From: Candidatus Firestoneibacteriota bacterium
GTDB lineage: Bacteria > JACRDZ01
Length of the DNA: 10,461 bases
Direction: 5' to 3'
NCBI GenBank assembly: GCA_016212735.1
Contig: JACRDZ010000028.1
Coordinates: 1-10,461, forward strand
Shown here: positions 7,086 through 10,461 of the stretch, piece after piece
Layout of the letters: each line of letters opens with the position of its first letter
How positions within the stretch are numbered: position 1 is the first letter of the stretch
Position numbers and translations under genes: made by a program
Notes under the pieces: generated by a model
Told to the model about the DNA's origin: nothing
The model's database searches: none
The model's input: only the letters and a program-made list of their open reading frames with translations

Positions 7086-9700
7086 AAAACACCTTTCGTT
7101 TTGATGAATTCAACTTCATCTTCCTTCGTTTTTATTTTTCCATCCAATCTTGCATATAATACTTCCTTTAAAATATTTTTGAATTTTTCCCCAGGTTTTA
7201 TTCCCATTGCAATAAGATCATCACCAGAAATATATGTTTTCTCTTCAAGATAATGAGTAAGAAAAAGAGATATTTTCTTTTTTACATTATTATTTGTGAT
7301 TGCCATTATGAATAAAATTGATTCCATAGAAAGAGGATAAAGGATTTGATATATTTGACTTGGATTTATTTTATCTATGCTTTCCAGTTTTGATATTATA
7401 TTATTCGTGTTTTTTAATGTTATATTAACTATATTCATATGTTTTCGTGTAAATTTGAATTTTTCTAAAACCTTTTTTGTGTCTTCTTCTTCAAGTTCAT
7501 TTAATAAAACCGCTAAATATACTATCCAGTATTCAATTCCCATTTTTAAAAATAGCAAACGAAACCAGTTAAATACTTTATATAAATTGTAAAAATGATT
7601 TTCAATTCTGGATGTGAATTTTAGTTTTGGATGAATAAGAGCAAGTACGTTTAGCTCTGCCATTCTTCTAATAGCATTTACAGGCCGTTCTTCACTCAAA
7701 ATAATAATAAGTTCATCTCTTACACGTTGATTTGCAATTTTATCAAACACACCAAGTTTTATGGCATTTTCAATAAAATGCTCAGTCTGTTTATCAATTT
7801 TAAAATGCAGTCTTTGTTCAAATCGGATAGCTCTGAATATTCTTGTAGGATCATCGATAAAACTTAAATTATAAAGTACACGTATTATTCCTTTTTTTAT
7901 ATCTTTTGTACCTCCAAAAAAATCAACCAATTGACCAAATTCATTTGGATTAAGCTTAACAGCTAAAGAATTTATTGTAAAATCCCGGCGGTAAAGATCA
8001 TATTTTATTGAACTTGATTTAACCAGAGGCAATGCAGTAGGATATTCATAAAATTCTGTTCGTGCTGTAGCAATATCTATTTTAAATCCATCAGGTAAAA
8101 CTACAACTGCGGTCCCGAACTTGGCATAACTCTTTACTGTGCCATCATATTCAGCGGCAAATTTTTCCGCAAAATCGATCCCATTGCCTTCTATCACAAT
8201 ATCCACATCAAGATTTTTATTCCCAATTAAAATATCACGTACAAATCCCCCAACAACATAAGCAGAATATGAATTCTTATCAGCAATTTGACCAGCGTTT
8301 AATAGGAGTTTAAATATTTTGTCGGGTATTCGAGATTCTAAATATGATGCCAGATTTTTATTTTCATTAATAGACTTCTGGTTATAATATAAAGTTGATT
8401 TATTTTCTTTTACAGATTGTAAAACTTTAAGAACATCAGTACGTGTAACAATTCCCAAAATTTTTTTTGAGTTATTTACAATAGGTATTCTTCCAATATT
8501 ATTATTTATCATAAGACTATGTATTAAAGCAAGAGGAGTATCTGGATTTGCAGTTATAACATCTCTTGTCATATAGCCTCTTATAAAAGTATTCCCCAGA
8601 CCATGCAGAAATGCTTTTTCAACATCCTGCCTTGTTATTATACCAACTACTTTGTCATCTTTTAATATAGGGAAACCAGTATGATTAAATCTAAGCATCA
8701 TTTTTTTAGCTTCATCTATATTAGTATCTTCTTTGAGAGAAATAACATGTGTTGACATAATAAAAGATGCTTTTATCTCATGTTTTTCCTTACGTGCTAA
8801 AATATTAACAAGTTTTTCAATTGTTTCTTCTTTTGTTAAGTCTTTAATAACACTGGATGCAGCTTGAGGATGTCCTCCTCCTCCAAATTCTCTTGCAATT
8901 TCTCCAACATCTATTTCCTCTTTACGGCTTCTTGCAACAAAATATATTTTATCCCCCATTTTTACAATGCAAAAAAGAACATCTATATCCCCAATATCTC
9001 TGAGTCTGTGCGCAAGTATTGCCAGATCTCCAATATATTTATTTGTGGATGCTTGAGCAATTATTACTTTTATATTGTTGATTTTATATTCTTCAGAAGA
9101 AATAAGTAATTCATTTAATAGGTTAATCTGCTGTGGATTAAGATCACGATTAATATATCTGGGGATCTCTTTAAGCTGAGCTCCCATCCTCAATAAATAA
9201 GCCGCTGCATCAATATCTTCCGGTGTAGTGGATATATAACTTAACGAACCTGTATCTTCATATATACCAAGAGCAAAAATAGTTGCTTCTTCTTTTGTTA
9301 TTTCTATTTTATTTTCTTTGATTTTCTGAATTAAAAGAGTTACAGTTGCACCTGTATCTTTGCATAACTCAAAATCAGGATTAATCCGGCCGGGTAGTTT
9401 GGGATGATGATCATATATATGAAGTTTTATAGCCTGATTATTCATAATTCCGGAAATTATTCCTATTCGTTCTGTTTGTTGAGTATCTACTAAAACTAAA
9501 AGTGTTACTTTTTTATAATCTTCTGGATTCAATTCTGAGAAATATTCTTTTACTTCCGGATGCATTTTTAAAAATTCAGAAACGTTTTGCTCTATTGTAT
9601 TTGGTAAAATACATTTTGCTTCAGGATATAGTTTCTTTGCAGCAAGTATACAAGCAAATCCATCGAAGTCTATGTTTGAATGAGAAGTTATTATTTCCAT
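7082..9700 (-). CDS. DHH phosphoesterase - CBS pair - CCA tRNA nucleotidyltransferase fusion
   Basis: The 872-residue protein has three modules. (1) A DHH phosphoesterase at about 1-300, with metal-site motifs SHSNIDFDG (6-14), VDT (71-73), DHH (97-99) and EDTGSLSY (148-155), and a DHHA1-type end GGGGHPQAASS (273-283). (2) Two CBS domains at about 313-368 and 376-430, likely adenine-nucleotide sensors. (3) A class II CCA/poly(A) polymerase at about 470-872, with GGFVRD (484-489), the catalytic LDVDIVIEG (497-505), RRDFTINSLA (571-580), DDPTRIFRAIRF (616-627) and a C-terminal GDDLIAMGIKPGEKF. The last module builds or repairs tRNA 3' CCA ends. Sequence alone does not tell full CCA-adding from A-adding or CC-adding activity. 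The DHH part keeps all its acidic and histidine residues and may hydrolyse short oligonucleotides (inference). The fused architecture is a known family. AAAGG precedes the ATG; the gene overlaps murE by four bases. Confidence 0.93.
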   Translation of the reverse strand: MEIITSHSNIDFDGFACILAAKKLYPEAKCILPNTIEQNVSEFLKMHPEVKEYFSELNPEDYKKVTLLVLVDTQQTERIGIISGIMNNQAIKLHIYDHHPKLPGRINPDFELCKDTGATVTLLIQKIKENKIEITKEEATIFALGIYEDTGSLSYISTTPEDIDAAAYLLRMGAQLKEIPRYINRDLNPQQINLLNELLISSEEYKINNIKVIIAQASTNKYIGDLAILAHRLRDIGDIDVLFCIVKMGDKIYFVARSRKEEIDVGEIAREFGGGGHPQAASSVIKDLTKEETIEKLVNILARKEKHEIKASFIMSTHVISLKEDTNIDEAKKMMLRFNHTGFPILKDDKVVGIITRQDVEKAFLHGLGNTFIRGYMTRDVITANPDTPLALIHSLMINNNIGRIPIVNNSKKILGIVTRTDVLKVLQSVKENKSTLYYNQKSINENKNLASYLESRIPDKIFKLLLNAGQIADKNSYSAYVVGGFVRDILIGNKNLDVDIVIEGNGIDFAEKFAAEYDGTVKSYAKFGTAVVVLPDGFKIDIATARTEFYEYPTALPLVKSSSIKYDLYRRDFTINSLAVKLNPNEFGQLVDFFGGTKDIKKGIIRVLYNLSFIDDPTRIFRAIRFEQRLHFKIDKQTEHFIENAIKLGVFDKIANQRVRDELIIILSEERPVNAIRRMAELNVLALIHPKLKFTSRIENHFYNLYKVFNWFRLLFLKMGIEYWIVYLAVLLNELEEEDTKKVLEKFKFTRKHMNIVNITLKNTNNIISKLESIDKINPSQIYQILYPLSMESILFIMAITNNNVKKKISLFLTHYLEEKTYISGDDLIAMGIKPGEKFKNILKEVLYARLDGKIKTKEDEVEFIKTKGVL

Positions 9701-9719
9701 TTTAAACCTTTTCTTTTAA

Positions 9720-9881
9720 GAGCCTATCCCGTTATCAATTTTCGGAACGAGGTCGAGCGAAAAGCTTATAGGCAAGGCCGCAGGAGTAAAACGTACTCTT
9801 CAGCAGTACATTTTATTCCGAGAACGAAGCATATAAGCTTTGCAGCCGACCGCAGTAGAAAATTGATAACGGGATAGGCTC
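9720..9881. mobile_element. 162-bp MITE-like foldback element with TAA target duplication
   Basis: Perfect 24-bp terminal inverted repeats (9720-9743 and 9858-9881), starting GAGCCTATCCC and ending GGGATAGGCTC, are flanked by a direct TAA (9717-9719 and 9882-9884). The interior also pairs in one register: 9751-9755 with 9847-9851, AAAGCTTATA (9761-9770) with 9832-9841, and GGAGTAAAACGTACT (9783-9797) with 9805-9819 around a 7-base loop. The whole element can therefore fold into one long interrupted hairpin. Its G+C is visibly higher than the surroundings. It has no convincing coding capacity. The small size, inverted repeats and 3-bp TNA-type duplication fit a non-autonomous element mobilised by a DDE transposase, possibly of the IS5 group (inference). 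It lies between the hydrolase and the DHH-CBS-CCA gene and supplies the last base of the hydrolase stop codon. Confidence 0.88.
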
Positions 9882-10461
9882 TAAATTAAATATGGATTTT
9901 TTCTTCTTTCTTTGCCTATTGTAGTAAATTCCCCATGCCCCGGGTAAACATTTGAACTGTCATCCAGCAGGAAGAGTTTTGTTTTGATCGAAGAAATAAT
10001 GCTTTCATATGAACCGCCAGGAAGGTCTGTTCTACCTATTGAATATTTGAATAATGTATCCCCGCAGAATATATTTTTATTATCTAATAAAAGACTTATG
10101 CTTCCTTTTGTATGTCCTGGTGTATGCAGTATATGAAATTTTATATCACCAAGACTAATAACATCATTTTCATTTATAAGCCCGTCTGCAATTGAAGAGA
10201 TTTCTTTTTGTTCGTAAAAATCATAAAAGCTGGAAAGATTTTTTTGCGAGTTATGCAGCATAGGTTCATCAAGAGGATGAATAAGTATTTTAGCTTGAGG
10301 AAAATGCTCTTTTAAAAAATTATTTCCTGCTATATGATCAACATGGCCATGTGTATTTATTATATATATTAGCTCCAGACTCTCCTGTTTAATAAAATCT
10401 ATGATTTCCCAGCACTGAGATGATCCTGGATCAATTACAGCTGTTTTCCGTGTTTTTGTAC
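9881..10461 (-). CDS. Metallo-beta-lactamase-fold hydrolase, glyoxalase II-like, 5' end missing
   Basis: The frame is open from the right edge to TAG at 9881-9883, giving 192 visible residues; perhaps 15-25 N-terminal residues are missing. An internal ATG at 10261 is not the start, because the essential metal motif lies before it. Metal-binding residues in visible numbering are THGHVDH (36-42), the second His of HTPGH (116), Asp134 in FCGDTLF and His175 in PGHG. GRTDLPGG and GHGEFTTIGKERRKNPYL are typical of small YcbL/GloB-type hydrolases, cytosolic enzymes that cleave thioesters such as S-lactoylglutathione. The true substrate cannot be told, and the family is broad. No signal peptide can be assessed. 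It is the first visible gene of the run. Without the inserted MITE it would end in TAA 14 bases before the next ATG, so it was probably part of the same operon. Confidence 0.9.
   Translation of the reverse strand, partial: TKTRKTAVIDPGSSQCWEIIDFIKQESLELIYIINTHGHVDHIAGNNFLKEHFPQAKILIHPLDEPMLHNSQKNLSSFYDFYEQKEISSIADGLINENDVISLGDIKFHILHTPGHTKGSISLLLDNKNIFCGDTLFKYSIGRTDLPGGSYESIISSIKTKLFLLDDSSNVYPGHGEFTTIGKERRKNPYLI

Noticed and set aside
9680..9877. Plus-strand open frame of 65 codons across the foldback element
   Set aside because: It starts inside the DHH-CBS-CCA gene and runs through inverted-repeat DNA. It has no ribosome binding site and no recognisable protein pattern.
9881..10261. Start of the hydrolase at the ATG at 10261
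   Set aside because: The same frame continues upstream to the window edge and encodes the THGHVDH metal motif, so this Met is internal.

Overview
The window is a low-GC bacterial segment (about 30% G+C by eye) in which all nine recognisable genes lie on the minus strand. Reading in the direction of transcription (right to left), the order is: metallo-beta-lactamase-fold hydrolase (5' end cut by the window edge); DHH-CBS-CCA tRNA nucleotidyltransferase fusion; murE; queA; cobS; cobQ; cobD/cbiB; a secreted double SH3b protein; and a beta-helix lipoprotein that runs off the left edge. A Gram-negative-type cell envelope is likely from the lipoprotein and the secreted SH3b protein. The relaxed lipobox (FSGC), the SH3b protein and the low GC would fit a spirochaete or a similar deep-branching group. 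That placement is inference only; nothing here settles the phylum.

Right part (4504-10461): housekeeping genes packed as an operon. The DHH-CBS-CCA gene and murE overlap by 4 bases (ATGA), and queA follows after a 53-base gap. Two of the products act on tRNA (3' CCA addition or repair; queuosine synthesis) and one on peptidoglycan (MurE). The only loose joint is between the hydrolase and the fusion gene. A 162-bp foldback element with perfect 24-bp terminal inverted repeats and a TAA target duplication sits exactly there. Removing it in silico restores a 14-base intergenic gap and a TAA stop, so it looks like a MITE that entered an operon junction.

Middle part (1124-4503): a cobalamin late-step cluster, cobS-cobQ-cobD, preceded by a 165-bp gap holding a second, 59-bp inverted repeat with possible 6-bp flanking duplications. 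CobQ amidates cobyrinic acid to cobyric acid, CobD/CbiB attaches the aminopropanol arm, and CobS joins the lower ligand nucleotide. CobQ has all its signature residues. CobS and especially CobD depart from their family signatures at normally invariant positions.

Left part (1-1090): two exported proteins following cobD with 33-base gaps, each with its own strong ribosome binding site. The lipoprotein starts with GTG and is incomplete.

I found no RNA genes, CRISPR array, cobalamin riboswitch or defence system. The points most worth a second look are the MITE that replaces a stop codon, the second inverted repeat, the divergent CobS/CobD pair, and the non-standard substrate motif in MurE.
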